64,000 bases of DNA from Sphingomonas caeni (GTDB lineage: Bacteria > Pseudomonadota > Alphaproteobacteria > Sphingomonadales > Sphingomonadaceae), in NCBI RefSeq assembly GCF_026013415.1, contig NZ_JAPDOK010000002.1, positions 62,001-126,000 of the forward strand, read 5' to 3'. The notes under the pieces are model-generated. The model did not search any database. It was not told the DNA's origin and was given only the letters and a program-made list of their open reading frames with translations. Both the position numbers and the translations under genes were made by a program. Positions 33,679-42,717 of the stretch are shown here, piece by piece (within the stretch, counting starts at the first letter, position 1; every line of letters begins with the position of its first letter).

Positions 33679-34605
33679 CTATGGCGTGCCGGTGCTGTTC
33701 GTCACCGCCGGAGCGGCAGGCGGGGGCGTAGCAGCGCTGGGCTGCGGCGCGGGCGTCTGGCGTTCGCGGCGGCGCGGCTCGTCCGGCCTGACCAGCGGCG
33801 CCGCCGCCGTGCTGGGCGTCGCACCCGCGCCGGGCTGGCCGCGCGCGGCGATCGCGTCGGCGCTGACCTCGACCTCGACGGTCTGCGCGCCTTCGCCGAG
33901 CGGGGCGACGTTCGATCCGTTGAGCGTCACCTGGATCAGGTCGGGCCGCGGAACCCGCGCGCGCGGATGATCGGCGCCGGCGGGAACGTCATAGCGCTCG
34001 CCCGCCTGCATCTCCTTTTCGTAGAGGATCTTGCCGGTGCCGTCGGTGACGCGCAGCCACACGGTGCCGAGCGCGGTCAGCGAGACCTGGCCGGTGGCGG
34101 CGGCGATCGCCTCGTTACCCGGATCGGGGGTCGGGCTCTCCTCGGGCGGGATCACCAGCCCCTCGGCCGCGGGAGCCGACCCGCGGATCAGATCGGTGCC
34201 GTAATAGATGGCGACCCCGGCGACGAGCAGCAGCGCGACGATGACGCTGATCCACACGATCCCGCCGGGCGCGCTGCGGCGCGGCCCATCCATCTCATAG
34301 ACCGGCGAAGGGACGGGACGGGGCTCATAGGTGGTCGAAAGCTCGCCGCGCAGATCGCGCGCGATCGCCACTTCATCGACATCGACCGCGCGGGCATAGG
34401 CCTTGGCGAAGCCCAGGGCATAGGTGATCGAGGGCAAGGACGCGTAATTCGACTTCTCGATCGCCTCGAGATGGCGCTGCGGGATTCGGGTGTTCGCGGC
34501 AATATCGGCGAGCGACACGCCTTGCGCCTCACGCGCCGCGCGCAGCTTCTCTCCCACCGTGGTGGGAAACAGCGTCGCTTCCGGCTCGGGCTCGCCTTCC
34601 ATCAT
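33679..34605 (-). CDS. rodZ: RodZ-like protein with cytoplasmic Xre HTH and DUF4115
   Basis: A protein of 308 residues. The N-terminal helix-turn-helix (about 16-80, GEKLRAAREAQGVSLADIAANT) is of the RodZ type. One membrane helix (about 115-138) follows, then a periplasmic DUF4115 beta domain (about 165-255) and a Pro/Ala-rich tail. RodZ links MreB filaments to the elongation machinery. Two adjacent ATGs open the gene. The assignment rests on domain order, not on neighbouring mre genes. Confidence 0.8.
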   Translation of the reverse strand: MMEGEPEPEATLFPTTVGEKLRAAREAQGVSLADIAANTRIPQRHLEAIEKSNYASLPSITYALGFAKAYARAVDVDEVAIARDLRGELSTTYEPRPVPSPVYEMDGPRRSAPGGIVWISVIVALLLVAGVAIYYGTDLIRGSAPAAEGLVIPPEESPTPDPGNEAIAAATGQVSLTALGTVWLRVTDGTGKILYEKEMQAGERYDVPAGADHPRARVPRPDLIQVTLNGSNVAPLGEGAQTVEVEVSADAIAARGQPGAGATPSTAAAPLVRPDEPRRRERQTPAPQPSAATPPPAAPAVTNSTGTP

Positions 34606-34717
34606 CGTCTCCGGCGGTGGGGGTTACGACAGGGTCCCGCCTTGCCCGCGGTGTCACTCAGGGTGACGTCACTGTCAACGCCGCCTCCGACAATAACTTG
34701 CTCGGTCCGGCGCCGCT

Positions 34718-36994
34718 TCAGGCCAGTTCGACCCCATGATCGCCCGCCCAGGCGCTCAGCGTCTCGCGCAGCGCCCGCGGCGGCGTGGTCAACGCGTCGT
34801 TCATATGCGCGATCAGCGCGCCGCGATCGAGCGAGCGGACCATCGCCTTGACCGGGCCGACCGCCGCCGGGGTGATCGAGAGCCGGTCGATACCGAGGCC
34901 GATCAGCGCCATCGCTTCGAGCGGCCGCCCGCCCATCTCGCCGCACACCGCGACCTGCACCCCCGCCGCCTGCGCCTGGGCCGTCACGCGCTTGAGGAAG
35001 CGCAGGATCGAGGGGCTCAGCCAGTCGTAGCGCAGCGCCAGCTTGGGATGGGCGCGATCGGCGGCGAACAGGAACTGCGTCAGGTCGTTGGTGCCGATCG
35101 ACAGGAAATCGATCTTGGGCAGCAGGACATCGAGCTGCTCGGCGAGCGCGGGCACTTCGAGCATCGCGCCATAGCGGATCTCGGCGGGCAGCTTCTTGCC
35201 GCGCGCGGCGAGCCAGGTGCGCTGCGCCTCGAAGATTGCCTGCGCCTCGTCGAACTCCCAGGGCTCGCTGACCATCGGGAACATGATGCTGAGCGTGCGC
35301 CCCGCCCCCGCCTCGAGCAGCGCGCGCGCCTGGATCTTCATCAGCCCGTCGCGTTCGAGCGCGAGCCGGAGCGCGCGCCAGCCCATCGCCGGATTCTCTT
35401 CCTCGCCGGTCTCGTCATGGTTGAGATAGGGCAGCGCCTTGTCGCCGCCGATATCGACCGTGCGGAAGGTGACCGGCCGGTCGCCCGCGGCATCGAGCAC
35501 CGCCTTGTACAGCTTCTGCTGCTCGGCGGGACGCGGCAGCGTCGCCGAAACGAGGAACTGGAATTCGGTGCGGAACAGGCCGATGCCGTCGGCGCCGGTC
35601 AGGTCCATCGCCGCGAGATCGTCACGCAGCCCGGCATTGACCATCACCGTGACGCGATGCCCGTCCTTGGTGACCGGCAGCTCACCCTTGAGCCTGGCGA
35701 AGGCGGCCCGGCGCTTCTGGCTGAGCGTCAGCTTGGCCTCGAACGCCTCCTCCATCGCGGTGGTGGGGCGGACGAACAGGCTTTCCTCGGCGACGTCGAG
35801 CAGCAGCATGTCACCCTCGGCGATCAGCTGGCGGACATCCTTGACCCTGCCGAGCACCGGCACCCCCATCGCCCGCGCGACGATGATGACATGCGCGGTG
35901 AGCGAGCCCTCTTCGAGCACCACGCCCTTCAAGCGCCGGCGGTCATATTCGAGCAGTTCGGCGGGGCCGAGATTCTTGGCGATCAGGATCGAATCATGGC
36001 GGAGGCCCATTTGTGCCGCGGTACCGAGCTTGCCCGAGACGATTCGGATCAGCCGGTTGGAGAGGTCCTCCAGATCGTGCATCCGGTCGCGGAGCAGCGG
36101 ATCGTCGATTTCGCGCATCCGCATCCGGGTGCGCTGCTGGACGCGTTCGATCGCCGCTTCGGCGGTGAGGCCGGAGTCGATCGCCTCGTTGATCCGGCGG
36201 CTCCAGCCCTCGTCGTAGGCGAACATCTTGTACATCGCGAGCACCTCGTCATGCTCGCCGCCCACGCCGAACTCGGCCTGGCTCGCCATCCGGTCGATCT
36301 GCTCGCGCATCTTGTCGAACGCGGCATAGACGCGGTGGCGCTCGGCCTCGACATCCTCGGCGACGGTATGCTCGATGGTGATGCGCGGCTGGTGGAACAC
36401 CGCGACGCCCGCTGCCATGCCCTCGACCAGCTTGAACCCCGAGACGCGCACCGCCGCGGTCGACTGGACGCGGGTCGAGGCGCCGGCGGCCGCGTCGATC
36501 AGATCGGCATTGGCGATCAGTTCGCTGAGCACCATGGCGACGGTCTGGAGCGCTTCGATTTCGACATCGGCATATTTTCGCGCAGCCGCATGCTGCACCG
36601 CAAGCACGCCCACCGCACGTTCGCGCCGGATGATCGGAACTCCGGCGAAGCTGTGGAACGCCTCTTCGCCGGTTTCGGGGCGATAGGCGAAGTCGGGATG
36701 GCTGGTCGCCTCGTCGAGGTTCAGCGTCTCGACATTGGCCGCGATCGTCCCGACCAGACCTTCGCCCAGCGCAAGCTTGGTGACATGGACCGCGGCCTGC
36801 GCCAGCCCGCGCGTCGCATAGAGTTCGAGCAGCCCCTCGCGCAGCAGATAGATCGAGCAGACCTCGCTATCGAGCACCGTGCCGATGATCTCGACCACCG
36901 AATTGAGCTTCGACTGGGCGGGCAGCCGCTTCGCCATCACGTCGTGGAGGCGCGTGAGGATCTCGCGGGCGGAGGCGGCTGCAGTGAGGGCCAT
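34718..36994 (-). CDS. ptsP: Phosphoenolpyruvate-protein phosphotransferase EI-Ntr (PtsP)
   Basis: A protein of 758 residues: N-terminal GAF domain (about 20-165), then the enzyme I domains. The phosphorylated histidine is in EEGSLTAHVIIVARAMG, and the PEP-binding barrel carries GLFRTEFQFL, SIGTNDLTQF and VCGEMGG. It starts the nitrogen-related PTS relay by phosphorylating NPr. The GAF domain probably senses glutamine or another nitrogen signal. Its lone position, with no sugar permease, fits a regulatory PTS. Confidence 0.95.
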   Translation of the reverse strand: MALTAAASAREILTRLHDVMAKRLPAQSKLNSVVEIIGTVLDSEVCSIYLLREGLLELYATRGLAQAAVHVTKLALGEGLVGTIAANVETLNLDEATSHPDFAYRPETGEEAFHSFAGVPIIRRERAVGVLAVQHAAARKYADVEIEALQTVAMVLSELIANADLIDAAAGASTRVQSTAAVRVSGFKLVEGMAAGVAVFHQPRITIEHTVAEDVEAERHRVYAAFDKMREQIDRMASQAEFGVGGEHDEVLAMYKMFAYDEGWSRRINEAIDSGLTAEAAIERVQQRTRMRMREIDDPLLRDRMHDLEDLSNRLIRIVSGKLGTAAQMGLRHDSILIAKNLGPAELLEYDRRRLKGVVLEEGSLTAHVIIVARAMGVPVLGRVKDVRQLIAEGDMLLLDVAEESLFVRPTTAMEEAFEAKLTLSQKRRAAFARLKGELPVTKDGHRVTVMVNAGLRDDLAAMDLTGADGIGLFRTEFQFLVSATLPRPAEQQKLYKAVLDAAGDRPVTFRTVDIGGDKALPYLNHDETGEEENPAMGWRALRLALERDGLMKIQARALLEAGAGRTLSIMFPMVSEPWEFDEAQAIFEAQRTWLAARGKKLPAEIRYGAMLEVPALAEQLDVLLPKIDFLSIGTNDLTQFLFAADRAHPKLALRYDWLSPSILRFLKRVTAQAQAAGVQVAVCGEMGGRPLEAMALIGLGIDRLSITPAAVGPVKAMVRSLDRGALIAHMNDALTTPPRALRETLSAWAGDHGVELA

Positions 36995-37051
36995 GGGCGC
37001 GCGCTAACAGATTGCGCCAGCGCGCGCCAACCCTGCTGACAGCGCTTTCCG

Positions 37052-37684
37052 TTACGGAAGCGGTGCGCTCGCCGAAGCCACCGTACCATAGCGCCCCTGC
37101 CGCCACGCCGCATCGGCGGTGCGCCAGGCCTCATAGTCGGTGTAGAAGTCGGTGAACGGCGCCTCGAGCAGGGGCAGGGCCCATGCCGCGAACGCCTCAT
37201 ATTCCCCCGGCTCCAGCATCAGCGATTCCCCCAGCACGCCGCGCGCGGCGGCGCAGAAGCCGGGCTGGGCGGGCGGCTGGGCGAAGAAATTATAGAGCCG
37301 CGTCATGTCCCGGTCATACGGTTCCTGCCAGCCGGCGCCGTAGCGCTTGCGATACTGCGCCTTGACCGAGGCATCGGCGGCGGCGAGCGGGCCGCGCTCA
37401 GCCGCGATCAGCCGGTTGTACTGCGGCACCAGTTCGCCATCGCCGGCGCCGCGGCAGCCGAGTGCCGCGACGTTGAGCGCGGCGCGGACGTGCCAGCTGG
37501 TCTCCGCCGGGGTGAGCCCCTGGTTGATCGTCTGGTAGTGCCCGAAAGCGTCGCGCTGCGGGATTTGCAGATTGGGCGCCGCCCCCGCGGGCGGCCGTGG
37601 CGGCGCGTCCCAGCCTTGGGCGAGCGCCGGAGAAGCCGACAGCGCGCACGCCATCGGCAGCAGAAACTGCACGAGTTGCTTCAT
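37052..37684 (-). CDS. Secreted protein of unknown function
   Basis: A protein of 210 residues with a signal peptide ending ALA-QGWDAP. The mature part is helical, with cysteines at ALGCRGAG and GFCAAARG that may form a disulfide, and WHVRAALNVAALGC / YNFFAQPPAQPGFC segments. The start at 37684 has GGGGGA upstream. I do not recognise the family. Confidence 0.65.
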   Translation of the reverse strand: MKQLVQFLLPMACALSASPALAQGWDAPPRPPAGAAPNLQIPQRDAFGHYQTINQGLTPAETSWHVRAALNVAALGCRGAGDGELVPQYNRLIAAERGPLAAADASVKAQYRKRYGAGWQEPYDRDMTRLYNFFAQPPAQPGFCAAARGVLGESLMLEPGEYEAFAAWALPLLEAPFTDFYTDYEAWRTADAAWRQGRYGTVASASAPLP

Positions 37685-37884
37685 GTTGATGTCCCCCATC
37701 CCCGAGAGACGCTCAGGATCGCGCACCGGAATGAAGCGAAGCTCACCGAATATGCGGAATCCGCCGGTAAGCATTGTTTGATTTCAGATACTTAAGCGTA
37801 ACGATCGCTGCTCCACGCAAAGCGGATATCGCCTGCATCACCGCTGCACACACCTCGGCCAGAGCGTGCGCAAGGAGGCGCGCG

Positions 37885-39306
37885 ATGCGAGTGAAATTCA
37901 TCCTGCCGGCACTAACCGAGGCGAAGAGCCCGTTCTGGCGGCCGATCAAATATTCGCTGTTTCCGCCGCTCGGGCTGGCTACCCTGGCCTCGCATCTGTC
38001 CGATGAGGACGAGGCCGAACTGATCGACGATCATGTCGAGGCGCTGTGCACCGACGATGCGCCCGATCTGGTGGTGATCCAGGTCTATATCACCAACGCC
38101 TATCGCGCTTATGCCCTCGCCGATCTCTATCGCGCGCGGGGCTGCTACGTCGCGCTGGGCGGGCTCCACGTCACCTCGCTGCCCGAGGAAGCGGCGCCGC
38201 ACGCCGATACGATCTTCCTCGGGCCGGGCGACCAGACCTTCCCGGAGTTCCTCCGCGATCTGCGCGCGGGCATGCCGAAGCCCCGCTATGTCTCGACTGC
38301 GGGGAGGACGATCGAGGGCATCCCGGCGGTCCGCCGCGACCTGATCAAGCGCGATCGCTATCTCGTCCCCAATTCGATCGTGGTGACGCGCGGCTGCCCC
38401 CAGCATTGCGATTTCTGCTACAAGGACGCCTTTTTCGAAGGCGGGCGCGGCTTCTATACCCAGCGCGTCGACGAGGCGCTCGCCGAGATCGAGCGGCTGC
38501 CCGGACGCCATCTCTATTTTCTCGATGATCACCTGCTCGGCAACCGCCGCTTCGCCGAGGCGCTGTTCGAGGGGATGCGCGGCATGGGCCGCCTATTCCA
38601 AGGCGCGGCGACCGTCGATTCGGTACTGCGCGGCGACCTGATCGAAAGGGCGGCGGGGGCGGGGCTGCGCAGCCTGTTCGTCGGGTTCGAGACCTTCAGC
38701 CCCGCCAATCTGCGTGGCTGCAACAAGAAGCAGAACCTTGCCCAGGATTATGAAGCGGTGGCGCGGCGGCTGAGCGGGCTGGGGATCATGATCAACGGCT
38801 CGTTCGTGTTCGGGATGGACGATGACGGACCCGATGTGTTCGGCCGCACCGTCGATTGGGCGGTGAGGAATGGCATCACCACCGCGACCTTCCATATCCA
38901 GACGCCCTATCCGGGGACGCGCCTCTATGCCGAGATGGCGGCGGCCGGCCGGCTGACCTGCCATGACTGGGACCGCTACGACACGCGCCATGTCGTCTAT
39001 CGCCCGGTGGGGATGAGCCCCGAGCTGCTCAAGGCCGGCTATGACCGCGCCTATCGGGACTTTTATGGCTGGGGGAATATCGCCCGGGGGGCGCGTTCGC
39101 ACGAGACGGCCAAGCACCGTGCCAAGCATTTCTTCTACGCCGCCGGTTGGAAGAAGTTCGAGCCGCTGTGGGACATGGCGATCAAGATGCGACGACTCGG
39201 GAGCCTGACGCCGCTGCTCGAGGGTGTGCTGTCGCGCGTCACGCGCGCCGAACCCAGGCCGGAAACGCCCGCCAACCCCCTGGAAATCCTCGCTTCCTCT
39301 CCCTGA
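37885..39306 (+). CDS. B12-binding-domain radical SAM protein, substrate unknown
   Basis: A protein of 473 residues. The N-terminal cobalamin-binding-like Rossmann domain (about 1-140) has LIDDHVEA, ALGGLHVTSLPEEA and IFLGPGDQTFPEF. The radical SAM barrel carries the cluster motif RGCPQHCDFCY (C-x3-C-x2-C, about 172-179) and later GFETFSPANL and FHIQTPYPGTRLY. The start ATG at 37885 has AAGGAGG. The layout matches B12 radical SAM enzymes that methylate or rearrange unreactive carbons; the substrate cannot be told from the sequence. It stands alone upstream of a PadR operon, about 70 nt away. Confidence 0.9.
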   Translation: MRVKFILPALTEAKSPFWRPIKYSLFPPLGLATLASHLSDEDEAELIDDHVEALCTDDAPDLVVIQVYITNAYRAYALADLYRARGCYVALGGLHVTSLPEEAAPHADTIFLGPGDQTFPEFLRDLRAGMPKPRYVSTAGRTIEGIPAVRRDLIKRDRYLVPNSIVVTRGCPQHCDFCYKDAFFEGGRGFYTQRVDEALAEIERLPGRHLYFLDDHLLGNRRFAEALFEGMRGMGRLFQGAATVDSVLRGDLIERAAGAGLRSLFVGFETFSPANLRGCNKKQNLAQDYEAVARRLSGLGIMINGSFVFGMDDDGPDVFGRTVDWAVRNGITTATFHIQTPYPGTRLYAEMAAAGRLTCHDWDRYDTRHVVYRPVGMSPELLKAGYDRAYRDFYGWGNIARGARSHETAKHRAKHFFYAAGWKKFEPLWDMAIKMRRLGSLTPLLEGVLSRVTRAEPRPETPANPLEILASSP

Positions 39307-39334
39307 GCACATATACCTTGCATCGCACAGTACT

Positions 39335-39360
39335 ATGTGACATACAGTGTGTGTCATACA
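39335..39360. promoter_or_regulatory. Probable PadR operator with direct repeat
   Basis: ATGT-G-ACAT at 39335-39343 is the ATGT/ACAT dyad typical of PadR sites. An 11-mer TGTGACATACA (39336-39346) repeats as TGTGTCATACA (39350-39360) with a 14-bp period. It lies just upstream of the padR-like start, as expected for autoregulation. Confidence 0.5.
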
Positions 39361-39379
39361 CGATGCGAGGCAAGGTAAC

Positions 39380-39721
39380 GTGCCGACTGACGACGACATT
39401 TACGAAAAGCTCCGCATCGAGCTCCGGCGCGGGTCGCTGGTGCTCGCGGTGCTCGGCGCGCTGCGCGAGGAGCGGTACGGCTATACGCTGCGCCAGAGCC
39501 TCGAGGATGCCGGGCTGCCGATCGACGAAGGCGCGCTCTACCCGCTGCTGCGGCGGCTCGAGACGCAGGGCCTGCTCACCAGCGAATGGCGCGAAGAGGC
39601 GCGGCGCAACAAGCGCTTCTACCGCCTCTCCGCCGATGGCGAGGAACTCCTCGCGCAACTCCTCAGCGAATGGAACGCGATCTCCGAATCGATCCTCCGG
39701 CTGACCGAAAGGGAAAAGTGA
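39380..39721 (+). CDS. PadR-family transcriptional regulator
   Basis: A protein of 113 residues, a winged helix of the PadR type: RRGSLVLAVLGALREERYGYTLRQSLEDAGLPIDEGALYPLLRRLETQGLLTSEW followed by a short dimerisation helix. The GTG at 39380 has AAGG just upstream. It overlaps the membrane-protein gene by one base (TGATG), a regular arrangement in which PadR controls its own operon. Effector unknown. Confidence 0.92.
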   Translation: MPTDDDIYEKLRIELRRGSLVLAVLGALREERYGYTLRQSLEDAGLPIDEGALYPLLRRLETQGLLTSEWREEARRNKRFYRLSADGEELLAQLLSEWNAISESILRLTEREK

Positions 39722-40689
39722 TGGACCTTATCGACCGCTATCTGCACGCCGTCCGGCGCAACCTTCCCCAGGGCGCCAAAGGAAATGGGGCCGACGACAT
39801 CGTCGCCGAGCTTCGCGACGACCTGATGAGCCGCAAGGAGGACCGCGAGGAACGGCTGGGCCGCGACCTCACCAAGGACGAGACCAGCGCCTTGCTCAAG
39901 GAGTTCGGCCACCCGCTCGTGGTCGCTTCGCGCTTTCGCAGGCATCAGTATTTAATCGGGCCCGAGGTGTTCCCCTTCTATCTCTCGGTCATGCGGGTCG
40001 TGCTGATGATCGTGGTCGCGGTCGTCATCGCGGTGAGCGTCGGCAAGGCGCTGACAGGTGGGGGCAACCCCTTCCTGACCTGGGTCGAATCGATGTCGGG
40101 GATCTTCGACACGGTGCTGCTCAACGCCGCGATCATCACGATCATCTTCGTGGTGATGGAGCGGATCGGCTTCCCGGCCGAGCATCTCGTCACCTGGGTG
40201 CCCGACAATCTGCCCGACGTGATCGACAAGCAGCAGGGGCCGTGGGAGGCGGCGATCGAGGTAGGGCTGGGCATCGCCTTCATCCTGTGGTGGACCGGCA
40301 CGATCCATATTCCGTGGCGCACCGGCGGCCCCGACTTCCATATCGAACCGAGCCCGGTCTTCATGGAGCTCTACTGGCCGATCCTGATCCTCGCCTCGGC
40401 GCGGCTGGTGCACAACCTGATCCAGTGGCTGCGGCCGCGCTGGAAGGCGCTGCTCGCGCTGACCAACGCCGCGACCGGTCTGGGCGGGCTGGCGATCCTG
40501 TTCCTCGTCTATCAGTCGGGGCATTGGGTGACGGTTGTCGCGACCGGCATGCCGCTCGACGAGGCGGCGAAGCTGCAGGAGAGCCTCGACCTCGCGCTCC
40601 GCATCGCCTTTGTCGTGGTGGCGATCGTCTGGACCTTCGGCACGGTCAGCGGGCTGTGGCGGATGGCGCGGCGGCGCATCCCGGCCTGA
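39721..40689 (+). CDS. PadR-associated membrane protein with HAAS/DUF1700-like N-terminus
   Basis: A protein of 322 residues with a soluble helical prefix (about 1-75, MDLIDRYLHAVRRNLPQG...IVAELRDDLMSRKED) of the kind found in HAAS/DUF1700 and permease-prefix domains. About six membrane helices follow. It is translationally coupled to the PadR gene and probably is its main target. The function of these PadR-membrane pairs is often stress or envelope related, but it is not established here. Confidence 0.78.
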   Translation: MDLIDRYLHAVRRNLPQGAKGNGADDIVAELRDDLMSRKEDREERLGRDLTKDETSALLKEFGHPLVVASRFRRHQYLIGPEVFPFYLSVMRVVLMIVVAVVIAVSVGKALTGGGNPFLTWVESMSGIFDTVLLNAAIITIIFVVMERIGFPAEHLVTWVPDNLPDVIDKQQGPWEAAIEVGLGIAFILWWTGTIHIPWRTGGPDFHIEPSPVFMELYWPILILASARLVHNLIQWLRPRWKALLALTNAATGLGGLAILFLVYQSGHWVTVVATGMPLDEAAKLQESLDLALRIAFVVVAIVWTFGTVSGLWRMARRRIPA

Positions 40690-40707
40690 ACCCCGAGCTT
40701 CCCCGGG

Positions 40708-40739
40708 AACGGCGGTGCTTCGCGCGAAGCGCCGCCGTT
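40708..40739. terminator. Stem-loop terminator between convergent genes
   Basis: AACGGCGG(T)GCTTCG-CG-CGAAGC(G)CCGCCGTT forms a near-perfect 14-bp GC-rich hairpin with T's on one side and A's on the other. It lies between the convergent PadR-linked membrane gene and the TonB-like gene, so it can serve both strands. Confidence 0.65.
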
Positions 40740-40745
40740 TCGCGT

Positions 40746-41480
40746 TCAGCGGCGGCGATTGTTGAAATCGACCGGAATCTCGATGCGTCGCGCCTCGTCG
40801 GGCTCCCCGTCGATCGTCGGCGGATTGAAGCGGAAGGTACGCGAGGCCTGGAGCGCGGCGGCGCCGAAGCCATAGCCGCGCGGACGCTCGGAGCGGATGC
40901 GGCAATCCGCCAGGGTGCGGTTGCGCAACACGCGGCACGCCAGCACGACCTGCCCGCTGACTTGCTCGACCTGCGCCTGTTGCGGGTTGAAGGGTTGCAG
41001 TTCGGCCGGGCTGGGCCTGTTGATCCAGCTCGCTCCGGCAAGGACCGGGCCGCTCACCGGCGCTCCTCCCGCGCCGTCTCCGGTTCCGCCGGTCCCGCTG
41101 CCTCCGGTGCCCGCCCCCGGCGTCGTCCCGGCGCCGGTCCCGGCCGTATCGGCGGCGGGCGGGGGCGGAAGCGGCTGGGGCACAATCGGCGCGCTCGGGC
41201 CGATCAGCGTCGCGGGGCGCGGCGGTTCGGGCGCGGGCGCGGCGGCATGTTCGGCGGGCCTGGCGCGCTCCGGGCGCGTCTGTTCGGGCGGTGGTGGTGG
41301 CGGGACCGGGATCAGCTCGACCGACAGCGCACGCTCGCGGATCGCCTGTAGGGTCTGGATCGACAGGCCGAGGATGAGCAGGAACAATGGCACCCCGGTC
41401 GCCAGTGCCGCCAGCACCAGCGAGGAGGCGCGGATCGAAAACGAAGGCGCGCCGGACTTTCGGGCCGCAACCGCATTCAT
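40746..41480 (-). CDS. TonB-like energy transducer
   Basis: A protein of 244 residues: one N-terminal membrane helix (about 20-45), a proline-rich periplasmic spacer (PVPPPPPPEQTRPERARP...), a Gly/Thr/Ala linker and a C-terminal TonB-fold domain (about 165-240) with QVVLACRVLRNRTLADCRI and ALQASRTFRFNPPTIDG. It would energise outer-membrane receptors. No exbB/exbD is adjacent. Confidence 0.75.
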   Translation of the reverse strand: MNAVAARKSGAPSFSIRASSLVLAALATGVPLFLLILGLSIQTLQAIRERALSVELIPVPPPPPPEQTRPERARPAEHAAAPAPEPPRPATLIGPSAPIVPQPLPPPPAADTAGTGAGTTPGAGTGGSGTGGTGDGAGGAPVSGPVLAGASWINRPSPAELQPFNPQQAQVEQVSGQVVLACRVLRNRTLADCRIRSERPRGYGFGAAALQASRTFRFNPPTIDGEPDEARRIEIPVDFNNRRR

Positions 41481-41552
41481 TGCGCAAGGATAACGCTTGG
41501 CAGCTTCGCCGCCAAGCTGAGTCGTTTGCGCCGCTCGCGCGGCGGTCGCGAC

Positions 41553-41624
41553 ACCAGCCCGCTCCCCTCCCGACCTCCCTTACGATAGCAGGCTATGGGA
41601 GGTCGGGAGGGGGAGCGGGCTGGT
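41553..41624. repeat. Long inverted repeat between TonB-like and nitronate monooxygenase genes
   Basis: Arms of 27 and 28 nt (41553-41579 and 41597-41624) are complementary apart from one extra G and enclose a 17-nt loop. It lies downstream of the nitronate monooxygenase stop. It can act as a terminator, or may be a REP-type element different in sequence from the one at 13081. Confidence 0.75.
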
Positions 41625-41651
41625 GCCGCTCATCGGCGAGAGCCGATCAAA

Positions 41652-42671
41652 CTAAGCCGCGCGCTTCTCCAGCGCGTGCGCAGCCTCGGCCATCAGCGTG
41701 GCGATGATCTCGGCGACCGGCTCTTCCCTGGTCACCATGCCGACCGACTGGCCCGCCATCAGCGAGCCATTGTCGACATCGCCGTCGATCACGCCCTTGC
41801 GGAGCGCGCCGGCCCAATAATGCTCGATCTGGAGCTGCGCCTCCATCATCTCGACCTTGCCCTCGTCGAGCAGCTGGGCGACCTCGCGCTGCTTGGCGGT
41901 GAAGCTCTCGGTCGAGGCGTTCTTGAGCGCGCGGACCGGGATCACCGGCAGCCGCGGATCAATCTGGACGCTGGCGACCGCGTCTCGCGCCGACGCACGG
42001 ATGAACGCCTTCTTGAAATTGGGATGCGCGATGCTCTCGGTCGCGCAGACGAAGCGCGTGCCGAGCTGGACCCCCGCCGCGCCCTGATCGAGATAGCCCG
42101 CGATCGCCTCGCCGCGCCCGATTCCGCCCGCGACGAAGACCGGGACCTGCTCCGAGACTTCCGGGAGGATTTCCTGCGCGAGCACCGAGGTCGAGACGGG
42201 GCCGATATGCCCGCCGGCTTCCATGCCCTCGACCACCAGAGCATCGACGCCCGAGCGGATCAGCTTCTTGGCGAGGCTCAATGCGGGGGCGAAGCAGATC
42301 AGCTTGGCGCCGTTCGCCTTGATCGCGTCGAGCGAGCCCGCCGGGGGCAAGCCGCCCGCGAGCACGACATGGCTGACCTGGTGCTTCGCGCACACCGCGA
42401 TCAGGTCCATCAGCATCGGGTGCATCGTGATCAGGTTGACGCCGAACGGCTTGTTGGTGAGCGTCTTGGTCCCCGCGATCTCGGCGTCGAGCAGCTCGGG
42501 GGTCATCGCCCCGCACGCGATCAGCCCGAAGCCGCCCGCGTTCGACATGGCGGCGACGAGGTTGCGCTCGCTCACCCACGACATCGCGCCGCACATGATC
42601 GCGACCTCGCTGCCGAGGAATTCGACGCCGCGCGCCATCCGGCGCTTCAGTCTTTCTTGGCCAATGCTCAT
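41652..42671 (-). CDS. Nitronate monooxygenase family protein
   Basis: A protein of 339 residues with an FMN TIM barrel: AIMCGAMSWVSERNLVAAMSNAGGFG at the N-terminus, GMEAGGHIGP (phosphate/FMN loop) and VFVAGGIGRGEAIAGYL. Enzymes of this family oxidise alkyl nitronates such as propionate 3-nitronate, but many members have other or unknown substrates (enoyl reductase-like). The start ATG at 42671 gives the family N-terminus; no strong ribosome-binding site precedes it. Confidence 0.85.
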   Translation of the reverse strand: MSIGQERLKRRMARGVEFLGSEVAIMCGAMSWVSERNLVAAMSNAGGFGLIACGAMTPELLDAEIAGTKTLTNKPFGVNLITMHPMLMDLIAVCAKHQVSHVVLAGGLPPAGSLDAIKANGAKLICFAPALSLAKKLIRSGVDALVVEGMEAGGHIGPVSTSVLAQEILPEVSEQVPVFVAGGIGRGEAIAGYLDQGAAGVQLGTRFVCATESIAHPNFKKAFIRASARDAVASVQIDPRLPVIPVRALKNASTESFTAKQREVAQLLDEGKVEMMEAQLQIEHYWAGALRKGVIDGDVDNGSLMAGQSVGMVTREEPVAEIIATLMAEAAHALEKRAA

Positions 42672-42717
42672 GGGGCCGCCTAGCCGCTGGGGGTGCGAAC
42701 GCGCAAGCCTTGCGGCG

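Noticed and set aside
34736..37039. Open frame of 767 codons opposite ptsP
   Set aside because: The real gene is PtsP with all catalytic motifs; the antisense product has no recognisable domain.
40700..41630. CRISPR or mobile element because of two palindromic sequences close together
   Set aside because: Each is a single inverted repeat unrelated in sequence, with no repeat-spacer pattern and no transposase.
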